From DTLC01 sp964555645 (GTDB lineage: Bacteria; Verrucomicrobiota; Verrucomicrobiia; Limisphaerales; DTLC01), in NCBI GenBank assembly GCA_964555645.1, contig CAZKTA010000004.1, forward strand, positions 129,395 through 193,394: DNA of 64,000 nt, in the 5' to 3' direction. The notes beneath the pieces are model-generated. The model did no database searches. It worked only from the letters and a program-made list of their open reading frames with translations, and was not told the DNA's origin. Made by a program: the position numbers and the translations under genes. Shown here piece after piece: positions 45,219 through 54,818 of this stretch. Positions within the stretch are counted from its first letter, which is position 1; every line of letters starts with the position of its first letter.

Positions 45219-45605
45219 TGTGTAGAAAAATCCAACACTGGCCCGTGCCGAAAGTCAAAGTGCTAGTTCAAGACCTTAACCCGGGTCGCAATGCGTGGCT
45301 GTGCACGCCACAGAAAACGTATGTAGAATGCAAAGTTACAGTCGTTTCCAGGTGCAATTTTTTGCTTGAAATTTTTGACTGGCCGCATACACTTAGATGG
45401 CTTTGATTCGGGCAGCCGATCGTTTATATTCTGCAGGCACCCTCTGCCTGAAAGGCCTCCTCGGCGGTCGGCGCCCGAATCTGTTTTTTCGATCAAGCGT
45501 TGTAGAGAGCCACGGAAATCTGTGTTCCACACCCGGTTACCGGTGCAAGGCGCGAACTTTTCAGTGCTGACTCGTAAATCGTCGGCTGATAGGTAAGATT
45601 GACCT
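45219..45605. other. Divergent intergenic region, lipoate ligase / ClC channel
   Basis: About 390 bases holding both promoters. TTGAAA (45366-45371), 16 bases, then TACACT (45388-45393) is a possible + strand promoter for the channel gene, at low confidence. Confidence 0.35.
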
Positions 45606-47426
45606 GTGCAACGTTTGGACAACAATCGCGCTGTGACTCGTGCGCGCGTGATATTGAGGCGTCATTGGCGTCGCGCGCTGCGCCTGCGCCAAAAGCTTCA
45701 GCCCAGTGAACATGCCATACACCTACTGTTGGCTGGGCTGGTCGGGTTGATCGGCGGGTTAGCTAATCTTGCCTACTACCACGGCATTGAGTCTGTCAAA
45801 CTGCTGTTTCTGCATCGCACGGGTGATCCAGTTGAAGTTGCCGAGATGCTTGTGCCGTGGCTGCGCGTGGTTTTTCCGACTGTGGGCGGATTTATCGCCG
45901 GGCTAATTTTGCATTTTGGGCTGCGATTTGCTGGGCCGCAACGAACAACGAACCTGCTAGAGGTTGTTGTTGCTGGGGATGGTCGGTTGCCGTTGCGCAG
46001 TGGCCTGGTGAAAACTCTCTCGGCATTGATAAGCATAGGCACAGGTGCATCCATCGGGCGCGAAGGCGGCGTTGTACAATTGTCAGCCACAATAGCGTCG
46101 AAAGCGGGTCAGTTGTGCAATTACCAGCCTTACAGACTGCGGTTGTTGGTCGGGTGCGGTGCAGCAGCCGGAATTGCGGCTGCGTACAACGCGCCAATCT
46201 CAGGTGCTGTGTTTGCGGCTATGATTGTGCTGGGCAGTTTTTCGATGAACCTGTTTGCGCCCCTTGTATTTGCATCTGTAATAGCGGCGGTGCTCACTCG
46301 GAGCTTTTTTGGCATTCGCCCCTGGTATGTGGTGCCCGAGTTCGACTTTACGAGTCTTGGTCAGTTGCCATGGTTCGTTCTACTCGGGCTGGTTACCGGT
46401 GGGCTCGGAGCAGTATTTTTGAAACTGCTTAGCCTGAGTGAAGTGCGTTTTCAACAGTTGGGAGCGCCAGTTTACGTGCGGCTTGCGCTCGCCGGGCTAA
46501 TAGTTGGTGTGATTGCAGTTTGGTACCCTGGTGTGTGGGGGAACGGGTACATTGTGACGAATCGGATTTTGCATGAGGACTTCGGCGGTGAACCGTACCC
46601 ATTGTTGTTTTTGGTCGGGTTATTTTGTGCTAAGCTGCTTGCCACAGTAGCTACGGTCGGTGCGGGGACGGTTGGCGGTGTGTTTACGCCCACGTTGTTT
46701 CTTGGGGCTGGCCTCGGAAGTGCATTTGGTATAGCGCTGCATCAGATCGGCCAGGCGGAGGCATTGCCAACGGCTGTCTTTGCGTTAGTAGGCATGGCAG
46801 CTACCTTGTCAGCAACCACGCACTCGCCGTTGCTTGCGATGGTGATGGTGTTTGAGATAACGCTGAACTACTCGCTCATGCCGCCCTTGATGCTAGCCAG
46901 TGTGATCTCGGTGCTCGTATCGCGCAGTTTGCATGGTGCATCGGTTTATACCGAGTCGCTGCGTGCAAAGGGAATTGAGGTTGGGCACGAAGTACCAGGC
47001 AAACCTGAGCCCACGTCGCTGAAGGTTGGTGACTTAATGCGTGCACCGGTACCGCCTGTGCTTGATACGACAAAGCTAAGCGAAATAGCCGACAGATTCC
47101 TTGCCAGCACGAATAATTTTCTGCCTGTGGTGAATGCAAAACAGCAGTTGGTTGGCGTTGTTGCGTTGCAGGACCTAAAAGCGTATCTGACCGAGGAAAA
47201 CGACGTGGGGGTAATTGCCTACGATGTGATGCGACCGCCCTCGGTTAGTGTCACACCGAATCAGTTGCTAACCGACGTGTTGGCGCAGGTGCTGGCGAGT
47301 GAACAACGGCACATACCTGTTGTGAACAATTTTATTGAGAACCGTCTGATTGGCTCGCTTTCACGCGCCGAGGTTTTAGCGATCTTTTCAGAGGCTTTGT
47401 CGCCTCGGGGCGAGCAGGCTGCTTAG
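45606..47426 (+). CDS. ClC-family chloride channel/transporter with CBS domains
   Basis: 606 residues from a GTG at 45606. About 10-12 membrane helices (45-440) carry GTGASIGREGGVVQL (the gating-Glu motif GREGP with P replaced by G) and GTVGGVFTPTLFLGAGLG (GxFxP motif). The selectivity motif GSGIP is not conserved. The last 130 residues hold two CBS domains (KVGDLMRAPVPPVL, then YDVMRPPSVSVTPN), which bind nucleotides and gate the pore. Cl- versus other anion, and channel versus antiporter, cannot be told from sequence. Confidence 0.88.
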   Translation: MQRLDNNRAVTRARVILRRHWRRALRLRQKLQPSEHAIHLLLAGLVGLIGGLANLAYYHGIESVKLLFLHRTGDPVEVAEMLVPWLRVVFPTVGGFIAGLILHFGLRFAGPQRTTNLLEVVVAGDGRLPLRSGLVKTLSALISIGTGASIGREGGVVQLSATIASKAGQLCNYQPYRLRLLVGCGAAAGIAAAYNAPISGAVFAAMIVLGSFSMNLFAPLVFASVIAAVLTRSFFGIRPWYVVPEFDFTSLGQLPWFVLLGLVTGGLGAVFLKLLSLSEVRFQQLGAPVYVRLALAGLIVGVIAVWYPGVWGNGYIVTNRILHEDFGGEPYPLLFLVGLFCAKLLATVATVGAGTVGGVFTPTLFLGAGLGSAFGIALHQIGQAEALPTAVFALVGMAATLSATTHSPLLAMVMVFEITLNYSLMPPLMLASVISVLVSRSLHGASVYTESLRAKGIEVGHEVPGKPEPTSLKVGDLMRAPVPPVLDTTKLSEIADRFLASTNNFLPVVNAKQQLVGVVALQDLKAYLTEENDVGVIAYDVMRPPSVSVTPNQLLTDVLAQVLASEQRHIPVVNNFIENRLIGSLSRAEVLAIFSEALSPRGEQAA

Positions 47427-47435
47427 CCGTAGAGT

Positions 47436-48440
47436 TCATGAGGTCAGAATCACGCCCAGTGCACCTGTGAAAGTTGCAATCAGCAGTAGCACAAGCACGG
47501 CTGTTGGTTTGCTTGCCCCGCGCTTGACGAGCTGATGCGACAGGTGCGATGTATCGCCTACATAAACCGGGCGGTGTTGGAGGAGTCGCACCCCCACGAC
47601 CCATGCCATGTCAGCCAATGGCACTGCAAGCACCAACAACGGTGTTAGCACGGCTACTACATGTGGGTTTTCTGACGTATAAAAGTGGGGTAGTATCCCG
47701 AGCACGGCGAGCATGTAACCGACCAGTTGGCTTCCTGAATCGCCCAAAAACGCAACTGCTTTCGGGAAGTTGTATGGCAAAAAACCGAGTAATGCACCGC
47801 ACATTAGCAGTGCCACGGTGGCAACGAGATATTGTCCTGCTTTTGCCGCGCAAAGGCCGAAGTACCATGCGCAGATCACACCCAGACCCGCGCATAAACC
47901 GTTCATGTTATCCATGAAATTGAGTGCATTTGTCAGTGTCAAAATCCACAGCACAGTGATCGCGTAGCTGAAGAATGTGCTCGGCACAAATAGCGTGACG
48001 CGCGTGCCTGTGGCGGCCACAAGAACTGCAACTGCAAGTTGACCGGCAAACTTTTTTAGCGGTCCGAGCTCGACTTTGTCGTCTATGAGTCCAAAGCACA
48101 CGATTGCAAGTGCACCCAGTACAATGCCGCCCAGTTGCAATGTGCGTTTGCCGAGGCCATAGCTTAAATGCTGTGCTGTGCCGGCGTCGAGCAATGAAAT
48201 TTGACCACCCCAATCTAAAACCATCACCGCTAGCGCACCGAGCAACACCGGCACGCATAAGCCTGTTAACACGGCTAATCCACCCGCAAGCGGTATTGGT
48301 GCATGATGAATCTTTCGCGGCCCGGGTTCATCAACAAGGCCGATTCTGAGGCACACCACGCGCCAGATTGGCAGTGACACTGCCGTGCTCAAGGCAGCAC
48401 CGACTATCGCCAGCAGATAAAGATTAAACGGGAATCTCAT
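47436..48440 (-). CDS. WecA/TagO-like undecaprenyl-phosphate phosphosugar transferase
   Basis: 334 residues and about 10 membrane helices. GLVDEPGPRKIHHAPIPLAGG at the N-terminus, the catalytic GLIDDK pair, NALNFMDNMNGL and FLGDSGS are the family signatures; the C-terminal HLSHQL is the histidine loop. The usual sequence in the third motif is D-G/N-x-D-G, here DNMNG. It starts surface-polymer synthesis by moving a sugar phosphate to undecaprenyl phosphate. It overlaps the glycosyltransferase gene by 17 bases. Confidence 0.9.
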   Translation of the reverse strand: MRFPFNLYLLAIVGAALSTAVSLPIWRVVCLRIGLVDEPGPRKIHHAPIPLAGGLAVLTGLCVPVLLGALAVMVLDWGGQISLLDAGTAQHLSYGLGKRTLQLGGIVLGALAIVCFGLIDDKVELGPLKKFAGQLAVAVLVAATGTRVTLFVPSTFFSYAITVLWILTLTNALNFMDNMNGLCAGLGVICAWYFGLCAAKAGQYLVATVALLMCGALLGFLPYNFPKAVAFLGDSGSQLVGYMLAVLGILPHFYTSENPHVVAVLTPLLVLAVPLADMAWVVGVRLLQHRPVYVGDTSHLSHQLVKRGASKPTAVLVLLLIATFTGALGVILTS

Positions 48441-49629
48441 TGTGGCTGTTCTGGTAGTTTTTCTGAGCGCGGGTCTGGCTATTCATCAACAGCCGATAAA
48501 GCGCGTACAGTTTATCAACCATTGTTTCGAGATTGAACTGTGTCTGGACAAGTGCACGTCCTTGGATGCCGAGGCGCTCACGTAACCCTGGATCATTTGC
48601 CAGTTGCAAAAGCCGCTTTGCGAGTTCAGACAAATTGCCGGGGCGCACCAGGAAGCCGGTTCGTTCTTGTATGCACACTTCACTGGCTCCGTCGCAATCA
48701 TATGCAACAACAGGTTTGCCGGCCGCCAACGCCTGTGGCAAAGCACGAGGCAACCCTTCCCGGCGCGACAGATGAACGACAGCGTCCATAATACCGACAA
48801 GTTGTGGCACTTGGTTCGGATGCACAAGACCTGCAAAAGTGAAGTACTGCTGCAGCCCGAGTTTATTCGCGCGCCGTTCGAATCGTTGACGCCATGGCCC
48901 ATCGCCAACGAGCAAAAACTTCATTTTCGGACATTTTGCGATCAGGTCGGGTGCAATTGCGAAAAGGTCGTCGTGTCCCTTTAGCTTGAACAGGCGCGCT
49001 ATTTTGCCAACGACGAAGTCGTCTGGGGTAAGTCCAAACTTTTGACGCAGTGCAGGATCGTTTTTTGCATTCAGATAGGGCGCCAGATCGAATCCACTGC
49101 GGATTGTGCTGTAGCGATCTGGCGTGCCTATACCGAATGCAATGTACTGTTTGGCCATTGCATCGGCTACGCACACAAAATGCGTTGTAACACGCCCAGC
49201 AACGCGCTCGGCCGTGATATACAACCAGTTTACAAATGCACCTTGGAATTGGCCGAATGACGGCCCGTGAATCGTGTGAACAATGATTGGCACTTTTACG
49301 CGCGCTGCGGCAAGCCTGCCGAGCAGCCCGGCTTTACCACTGTGCGTATGGACGATGTCGGGTTGCCACCGTCTGAATTCACGAATCAGCTGATGTAATG
49401 CAAGCAAGTCTTTCCATGGACAGATTGGCCGTGTAAGGGCCGGTACAATCCCCAGCACGCCCGGGGCACCAGCAAGCTCGGCGTGAAGTGATCCTTCGGC
49501 ACCGGTATCTGGTCCGCATAACAGCCGCGTCTGGACCCCGTGGCGATGTCGTAAACCGCACACGGAGGCGATTGTATTTTCCTGTGCACCCCCAATTATG
49601 AGCCGTGTGATGACATGCAACACGCGCAT
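48424..49629 (-). CDS. GT4-family glycosyltransferase
   Basis: 401 residues, GT-B fold. N-terminal VLHVITRLIIGGAQENT, then HTHSGKAGLLGRLAA, and the C-terminal nucleotide-sugar site with HLSRREGLPRALPQALAAGKPVVAYDCDGASEV (retaining E-x7-E motif). It transfers a sugar to a lipid-linked intermediate in the cytoplasm. It is flanked by the WecA-like gene and the DUF2723 gene in one - strand operon. Sugar donor unknown. Confidence 0.9.
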   Translation of the reverse strand: MRVLHVITRLIIGGAQENTIASVCGLRHRHGVQTRLLCGPDTGAEGSLHAELAGAPGVLGIVPALTRPICPWKDLLALHQLIREFRRWQPDIVHTHSGKAGLLGRLAAARVKVPIIVHTIHGPSFGQFQGAFVNWLYITAERVAGRVTTHFVCVADAMAKQYIAFGIGTPDRYSTIRSGFDLAPYLNAKNDPALRQKFGLTPDDFVVGKIARLFKLKGHDDLFAIAPDLIAKCPKMKFLLVGDGPWRQRFERRANKLGLQQYFTFAGLVHPNQVPQLVGIMDAVVHLSRREGLPRALPQALAAGKPVVAYDCDGASEVCIQERTGFLVRPGNLSELAKRLLQLANDPGLRERLGIQGRALVQTQFNLETMVDKLYALYRLLMNSQTRAQKNYQNSHNEIPV

Positions 49630-49649
49630 GGGTATGCAGACGGGTCGGC

Positions 49650-52607
49650 TCAGCGTGTTCGGCCGGTAAGTTCGCTGAGCCGCGTCTTGACAAATTCGAC
49701 TTCAGCCGAGCCCGGAATTGCGTTTGAGAGGTAGTTCTGGTAGTAAATGATTGCTGCGTTTGTGTCTTTTTTTCGGTATGCGATCTCGCCCAGCCCAAAG
49801 TACACTTGGTATGACATCGGGAAAACACGGTTCAACTCGAGGTAATCAGATCGCGCCGCTTCCAGCTGGTCAGTTTGTAAGTATGCAACAGCGCGGTTGA
49901 ACATGGCGACGTAGTTTGTGGGTTGCAATACAAGGGCGCGACTCAGCGGTGCAATTGCCTCGGCATGTGCATTTAACTGCATGTAAATGACGCCTTTACT
50001 GATTAATCCGCCAACATCGTCTGGCACGACTCGCAGGAAACGGTCGGCAGCGGCGAGTGCGTTCGAGTACTCGCCATGCGCAAGGTACAAGTACATTGCC
50101 ACATTCAACAGGTTTGTATCCGTCGGGTACCGCGCAATTGCAGACTCGATTATCTCGAATGTGGCCGGCACGTTCGACTTAATGCTCTGAGCGGCGGCTT
50201 CGATCAGCATGAACTGCAGTGCGTTGGTTGGATCAGCTGTGCTCCAAGCTGGGTTTGCGCGTGCCTGGGCAACAAGTTCCAATGCTTTATCAGGCAACCG
50301 CCACAGGTTAAACAGTCGGCCTAACCAGAGTCGTGCTTCCAGGTTGCGCGGTTCAATTTGCACAGCGCGCTCGAACTGCTGGGCGGCTTGGCGATAGTTA
50401 CCGCCTCTGATGAATTCGAGTCCAAGATTGTAGCAGAACGTCGGCTCGTCAAACGGGCCGTTTATGTTCATTGCGCGCTCGAGGGTGCGAAATGCGCGTA
50501 ATTGTTCATCAATTGACTTTGATGCAACAATCGGTGATGCACGACCTGCTTGGAGCGTCTTGTTAAACTCCAGATTAATTTCCGCTGCAATGTTTTCCGG
50601 ATTCAGCTCCAGCGCTTGTGAGAAGTACTTGGCAGCGTCCTGTAACCGGCCTGCGCGTTGCAGTTCAACACCCCAATGATTAAGTGCACGCGAATAGTAC
50701 GACGCGATTGTCTGAACTTCGCGTCCCGGTTCACGCCGTATCCTGGCAAGCTCTGTAAGCTTGCGCATTGGGGGAAATTTTTCCTTTTTTCTGCCTAGAG
50801 CCAGCGCATTTGTGAGTGGTTCAAGCGCTTTTTTTTGTGCTTGCGCCCAAAACTTTTCGTTCTGTGCGATCTGGCTTTCTGTCAGTGCAGGTGAGCTGAG
50901 CTGGTTTGTTGGGTAGAAATTCATGCGGTAAGCCAGCCCGTAGGGCTCGAGATAGAACTGCTCGAAGTAATAGCCGAAGCTCGGATGTGCGTACCATAGT
51001 TGGTTGCTCTGGGCCAGCGCGGTCATCATGCGAACCAAGACCAACGGATTGATATAGTCATTCGTAGGGGAGGTGACGGGATCTTTTCCAAAAAACTTGG
51101 GATACTTGCTTCGCAGGAACTTGTGGTAGATACCATACGGCAGCATCTGCGTGTTCAATAGCACGAAGTTCGTTTCACGACCACGGTTAACCAATGCCGC
51201 TTGTGTAAGGAATTGCCTGTACGGATCATCACTTAGCACAATTGCGCCTGTGCGCGGCAGCGATTCTGCTATAAATGCTCCGTACTGAGCTGCAGCCCCC
51301 GCGTTTTCAGCTCGCACGATCGCGTAGTTTTTATAAAACAGCCCAAGCGGCACCAGAAGTGTCAATGTCCACACCACGCCTTTTACAGTCGAGCATGTCA
51401 ACTGGCTAATGAAAAACCTGAACTCGGCTCCGGGCCGGTAGCCCAGATCACGTACATTCGGTCTGCTGAAGACAACAAGCAGGTATCCGCTGTAATACCC
51501 GATGGCCAAGCAGCTCAGGTAATACAATTTCAACATGGAAGTCGCAAACGGCAGGCTGAGTAACCGGCTTACGTTTGCTGGGCTGAACGGCGGGTCGAAC
51601 GTCACCCATACACACACCACAAAAAACAGCATGTGCGCGACATTGAACATTGTGTTCGCAACCCACGTGCCAAAGGGACTTGCATCTGCCGAAAAAATGC
51701 GCCAGCGAATGCACATCAACATCACTGGGATAAACGAGGTCAGCCCGAGCAAGACCGCCACGTCGCGTTTGTAATTGTAGCACCTGTTGAAGACGACGGC
51801 GAGCGCATTTTTAGCCGTAACAACCTCGAAGCGCAGCGCCTGCCAGAAACTCACTGGCGAATCGTGCGTGAGTGCCTGGACGGCCGGCAGCAACAACAGC
51901 AGTGTTAACCCACCAAGGCCATACAGTGCCATTCGAATCAGAAAGCGCGGATTGAAAAAAGCCACGCCTTTCAACACTATTAGCACGAGAATGAAAAGAG
52001 GCAAAAAACCGGTCATTGCCCAGTCGTTTGCCATGCCAAGCCCGTAGACGAAAGCGGCTCTGCTCAGCCAGGTTTGTCTGCCATCCAGTCTGAATTCGAG
52101 CAGACACCGAATCACATATGCAAACACAAGCAGTTTCAGTATCTCGCCTGTGCCGCCGGTTGCATGCAACCAAAAGCTTAATTGTAATCCGCATGCTGTC
52201 ACAGCGAGCACCGGGGGTATCAAAGCAGCCCGCCCGCGCATGAGTCCGAAAGTGTTTTGAATAAGCTCGCGTTGCAAAGGCGTGCGGTCTTGGGGCAGTA
52301 ATGCAACCGACCGTGCCAGCAGGCCCAGTGTTAATGCGGCCAAAACCGCTGAAAGTGTGTTCAACGCGTTGGGCACAATGCGTGCCGGCAAAAAACGCAG
52401 TGGATAGGTGACAGCAAATTCGAGCGGCCAAAGCAAACTAGGCTGCCAGTCCCAGTTATTAAGTTGAGCTACTTGGGGCAAGTTGCTCAGGCAGACCGAC
52501 TCGTTCAGCGTTGTCAAATAAAGGCTGAGCGCAGCAAGCACAACCAACCATGGCAAAATGCCGGCTGCACCCCACTCGGACAGTTTTTTACGCAGCGCAA
52601 TTGTCAT
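49650..52607 (-). CDS. DUF2723 membrane glycosyltransferase fused to TPR repeats
   Basis: 985 residues from the ATG at 52607, which starts directly before the hydrophobic part and does not overlap the next gene. The first ~450 residues form about a dozen membrane helices of the DUF2723/protein O-mannosyltransferase type (ALSLYLTTLN, SFWLHATGG). A soluble part near 480-640 follows (NTQMLPYGIYHKFL). The last ~350 residues hold several TPR units (AAKYFSQALELNPENIAAEI, EARLWLGRLFNLWRLPDKAL, AIAPLSRALVLQPTNYVAMF). It probably moves a sugar from a lipid carrier to a periplasmic target, the TPRs binding partner proteins. Confidence 0.82.
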   Translation of the reverse strand: MTIALRKKLSEWGAAGILPWLVVLAALSLYLTTLNESVCLSNLPQVAQLNNWDWQPSLLWPLEFAVTYPLRFLPARIVPNALNTLSAVLAALTLGLLARSVALLPQDRTPLQRELIQNTFGLMRGRAALIPPVLAVTACGLQLSFWLHATGGTGEILKLLVFAYVIRCLLEFRLDGRQTWLSRAAFVYGLGMANDWAMTGFLPLFILVLIVLKGVAFFNPRFLIRMALYGLGGLTLLLLLPAVQALTHDSPVSFWQALRFEVVTAKNALAVVFNRCYNYKRDVAVLLGLTSFIPVMLMCIRWRIFSADASPFGTWVANTMFNVAHMLFFVVCVWVTFDPPFSPANVSRLLSLPFATSMLKLYYLSCLAIGYYSGYLLVVFSRPNVRDLGYRPGAEFRFFISQLTCSTVKGVVWTLTLLVPLGLFYKNYAIVRAENAGAAAQYGAFIAESLPRTGAIVLSDDPYRQFLTQAALVNRGRETNFVLLNTQMLPYGIYHKFLRSKYPKFFGKDPVTSPTNDYINPLVLVRMMTALAQSNQLWYAHPSFGYYFEQFYLEPYGLAYRMNFYPTNQLSSPALTESQIAQNEKFWAQAQKKALEPLTNALALGRKKEKFPPMRKLTELARIRREPGREVQTIASYYSRALNHWGVELQRAGRLQDAAKYFSQALELNPENIAAEINLEFNKTLQAGRASPIVASKSIDEQLRAFRTLERAMNINGPFDEPTFCYNLGLEFIRGGNYRQAAQQFERAVQIEPRNLEARLWLGRLFNLWRLPDKALELVAQARANPAWSTADPTNALQFMLIEAAAQSIKSNVPATFEIIESAIARYPTDTNLLNVAMYLYLAHGEYSNALAAADRFLRVVPDDVGGLISKGVIYMQLNAHAEAIAPLSRALVLQPTNYVAMFNRAVAYLQTDQLEAARSDYLELNRVFPMSYQVYFGLGEIAYRKKDTNAAIIYYQNYLSNAIPGSAEVEFVKTRLSELTGRTR

Positions 52608-52654
52608 GTAACAGACATAGTTGACCGCAGAACTGCGCAGTGTGCAAGGCTTGA

Positions 52655-53821
52655 TTATTCCGGCGCTGCAGATTTTGTGTGTCCGTGTCCCGCGCGGAGG
52701 CGGATATCGGTTACGCACTCGACATGTTGAGTTTGCGGGAACATGTCTAGCGGTGTTACGCGGACTGGTTCGAATAAGCCGTCTGCACAAAGTGCCTCCA
52801 AGTCACGCGCCATTGTGGCCGGATTGCACGATACATAAATAACCTGGGCGGGTTTTGCTTCGCGCAGTGTCCTGATTGTGTCGGGCAGGCAACCTTTGCG
52901 CGGCGGGTCAATTATCACGCTGGTCGCCTCTGGCGTAAACTCGTGCAGGTAACTTTTGAGCAGCGTTTCCGCCGCACCGGCCACGAACCTGCCGCTTGAA
53001 GCGTTGTGTTGGGCTGCATTTCGGCGTGCGGCTTTGACAGCGCGCTGGTCAATTTCGATACCCACAAAGCTCTCGACCGCACTCGAAAGTTCGATTGCGA
53101 AAAACCCGACCCCAGAATACACATCAACCAAGAATCGGCTTTGGGCAGATTCGAGCTTGTGTCGCACGGTTTCAACCAGTTTGGGTAACATATGGAAATT
53201 GTTCTGGAAAAACGAATCCGGGGGTACATCCCATGCATCAGGTGCAAGCCGCAGCACAACTTTTAGCCCGCCGCGCGGCGGCGGGTTGGCGCGAACTTGT
53301 TTGAGTTGTTCGTTTATGGCCGGCTCGGCAATTTTGCATTCCTCGATGTCCTCGACCAAACCGCAGTCCCAACGCAAAAAACCAATGTTGAGCTTCTTTT
53401 CCGGTTTGTTCCACTGCGACCTGACCATTATGCGGTTTCTGTACCCGTAGGGCATAGGACAGGGCACAACCGGCTCAACAACGACAGCACCAAAACCACC
53501 GACACGTTTCAGCAGTTCGACCACCTGCTTGTGTTTAATCTGCAGTTGTGTTTCGTACCGGATGTGCTGGTATTGGCACCCACCGCACTTGCCAAAATAA
53601 CGGCAGGCCGGCTCAACACGGTCGGGCGAGGCTTCCATGACCCGCAGTGGTCTTGCGCGTGCAAAATTTTTTTTGACCACCGTGAGTTCAACCTCGACAA
53701 GTTCACCCGCCACAACAAACGGCACAAAGACCACAAAATCATTGATGCGTCCGACGCCATCGCCGCCAAACGCAACGTCGCCAATTCGCACCTGTAGTTT
53801 TTGGCCAACCTGAAGTTGCAC
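52655..53821 (-). CDS. 23S rRNA uracil-C5 methyltransferase, RlmD/TrmA type
   Basis: 388 residues from a GTG at 53821. This leaves about 96 bases to the divergent ymdB-like gene; an ATG at 53905 would leave only 12. Order: an N-terminal TRAM domain (LQVGQKLQVRIGDVAFGGDGVGR), the 4Fe-4S site C-x5-C-x2-C (ACRYFGKCGGCQYQ), a fourth Cys in IEECKIA, then the SAM fold (DVYSGVGFFAIEL, IDPPRKGC) and the catalytic Cys in YVSCNPATMARDL. It methylates a uracil in rRNA or tRNA; RlmD or RumA-like is likely. It heads the glycan operon, but probably only by location. Confidence 0.88.
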   Translation of the reverse strand: MQLQVGQKLQVRIGDVAFGGDGVGRINDFVVFVPFVVAGELVEVELTVVKKNFARARPLRVMEASPDRVEPACRYFGKCGGCQYQHIRYETQLQIKHKQVVELLKRVGGFGAVVVEPVVPCPMPYGYRNRIMVRSQWNKPEKKLNIGFLRWDCGLVEDIEECKIAEPAINEQLKQVRANPPPRGGLKVVLRLAPDAWDVPPDSFFQNNFHMLPKLVETVRHKLESAQSRFLVDVYSGVGFFAIELSSAVESFVGIEIDQRAVKAARRNAAQHNASSGRFVAGAAETLLKSYLHEFTPEATSVIIDPPRKGCLPDTIRTLREAKPAQVIYVSCNPATMARDLEALCADGLFEPVRVTPLDMFPQTQHVECVTDIRLRAGHGHTKSAAPE

Positions 53822-53917
53822 GACACCAAAGTCTAAAATGCAAGCTGCGTTAGTCCAGTGCGCATCACGCGTGATTCCGCATTGTAACAGTGTACAAAAG
53901 GGCATAGGTTATACGTA

Positions 53918-54730
53918 ATGACGATACTTTTTATTGGTGACATCACAGGTGAACCTGGCCGGCGGACAGTGAAACTGCTTTTGCCGAACCTGCGCGCTCG
54001 GTATGGGGTTGAGCTTGTGATTGCGAATGTCGAGAACGCTGCTGGTGGTTCGGGCATAACACCCAAGGTAGCCGAAGAAATTTTCGCTGCAGGCATAGAC
54101 GTAATGACAAACGGCGATCATTTGTGGGACCAGAAAGATGTGATGGAACTTTTGACCAACGAAAAACGGTTCCTCAGACCGCTGAATTATCCGCCCGGTA
54201 CACCCGGCCAGGGCAGTTTACTGTGGCAGCATGAAGGTTTACCGCCTGTGGCTGTGCTCAATCTGCAGGGCCGCGTTTTCATGCATGAGCTTGAGAATCC
54301 GTTCCATGTTGCGCGTGCCGAGGTTGAAAAACTCCGGCAACATACAAAGATCATTTTCATCGATTTTCATGCCGAGGCGACCTCGGAAAAAATTGCGCTG
54401 GCACGAATGCTCGACGGCCAGGTAAGCGCTGTGATTGGCACACATACACATGTGCAAACTGCCGATGAACAGATTTTCCCCGGTGGCACGGCATACCTGA
54501 CCGATGCAGGTTTTACAGGCCCGCATGAGAGCGTGCTCGGCAGACAAATCGAACCGGTCATAAAACGGTTCCTAACTAACATGCCGCAGCGACTTGAAGT
54601 TGCAAAAGACAAACTCGTTCTGCAGGGGGTACTGGTCGAAGTTGACAATGTTACTGGCAAAGCACGCTCAATACGGCGCGTTTCGGAACCTGTTCAACAC
54701 GCCAATGAGTCTAATGCAACTGCAAAGTAA
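53918..54730 (+). CDS. YmdB-like metallophosphoesterase (2',3'-cAMP phosphodiesterase family)
   Basis: 270 residues, TIGR00282 type. Metal residues Asp8 (GDITG), Glu39 and Asn40 (NVENAAGG), His151 (FHAEATSEK), and His176/His178 (GTHTHVQTAD). At the site that is Asn in the family motif GNH the sequence has Asp67 (NGDHLWD). Characterised members in Bacillus hydrolyse 2',3'-cyclic nucleotides and affect biofilm genes. The gene stands 88 bases upstream of xseA on the same strand. Confidence 0.87.
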   Translation: MTILFIGDITGEPGRRTVKLLLPNLRARYGVELVIANVENAAGGSGITPKVAEEIFAAGIDVMTNGDHLWDQKDVMELLTNEKRFLRPLNYPPGTPGQGSLLWQHEGLPPVAVLNLQGRVFMHELENPFHVARAEVEKLRQHTKIIFIDFHAEATSEKIALARMLDGQVSAVIGTHTHVQTADEQIFPGGTAYLTDAGFTGPHESVLGRQIEPVIKRFLTNMPQRLEVAKDKLVLQGVLVEVDNVTGKARSIRRVSEPVQHANESNATAK

Positions 54731-54818
54731 GCTGCATACGCTGCAGATCGGCGCAAGTGCGTTTTTACCCGATTCAAGTTTTATCGCTGGGCCGGCAACA
54801 CAGTGAAAAGGCACACAG

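Noticed and set aside
45263..45625. 120-residue - strand frame upstream of the ClC gene
   Set aside because: No recognisable motif; it lies in the divergent promoter region and overlaps the ClC start.
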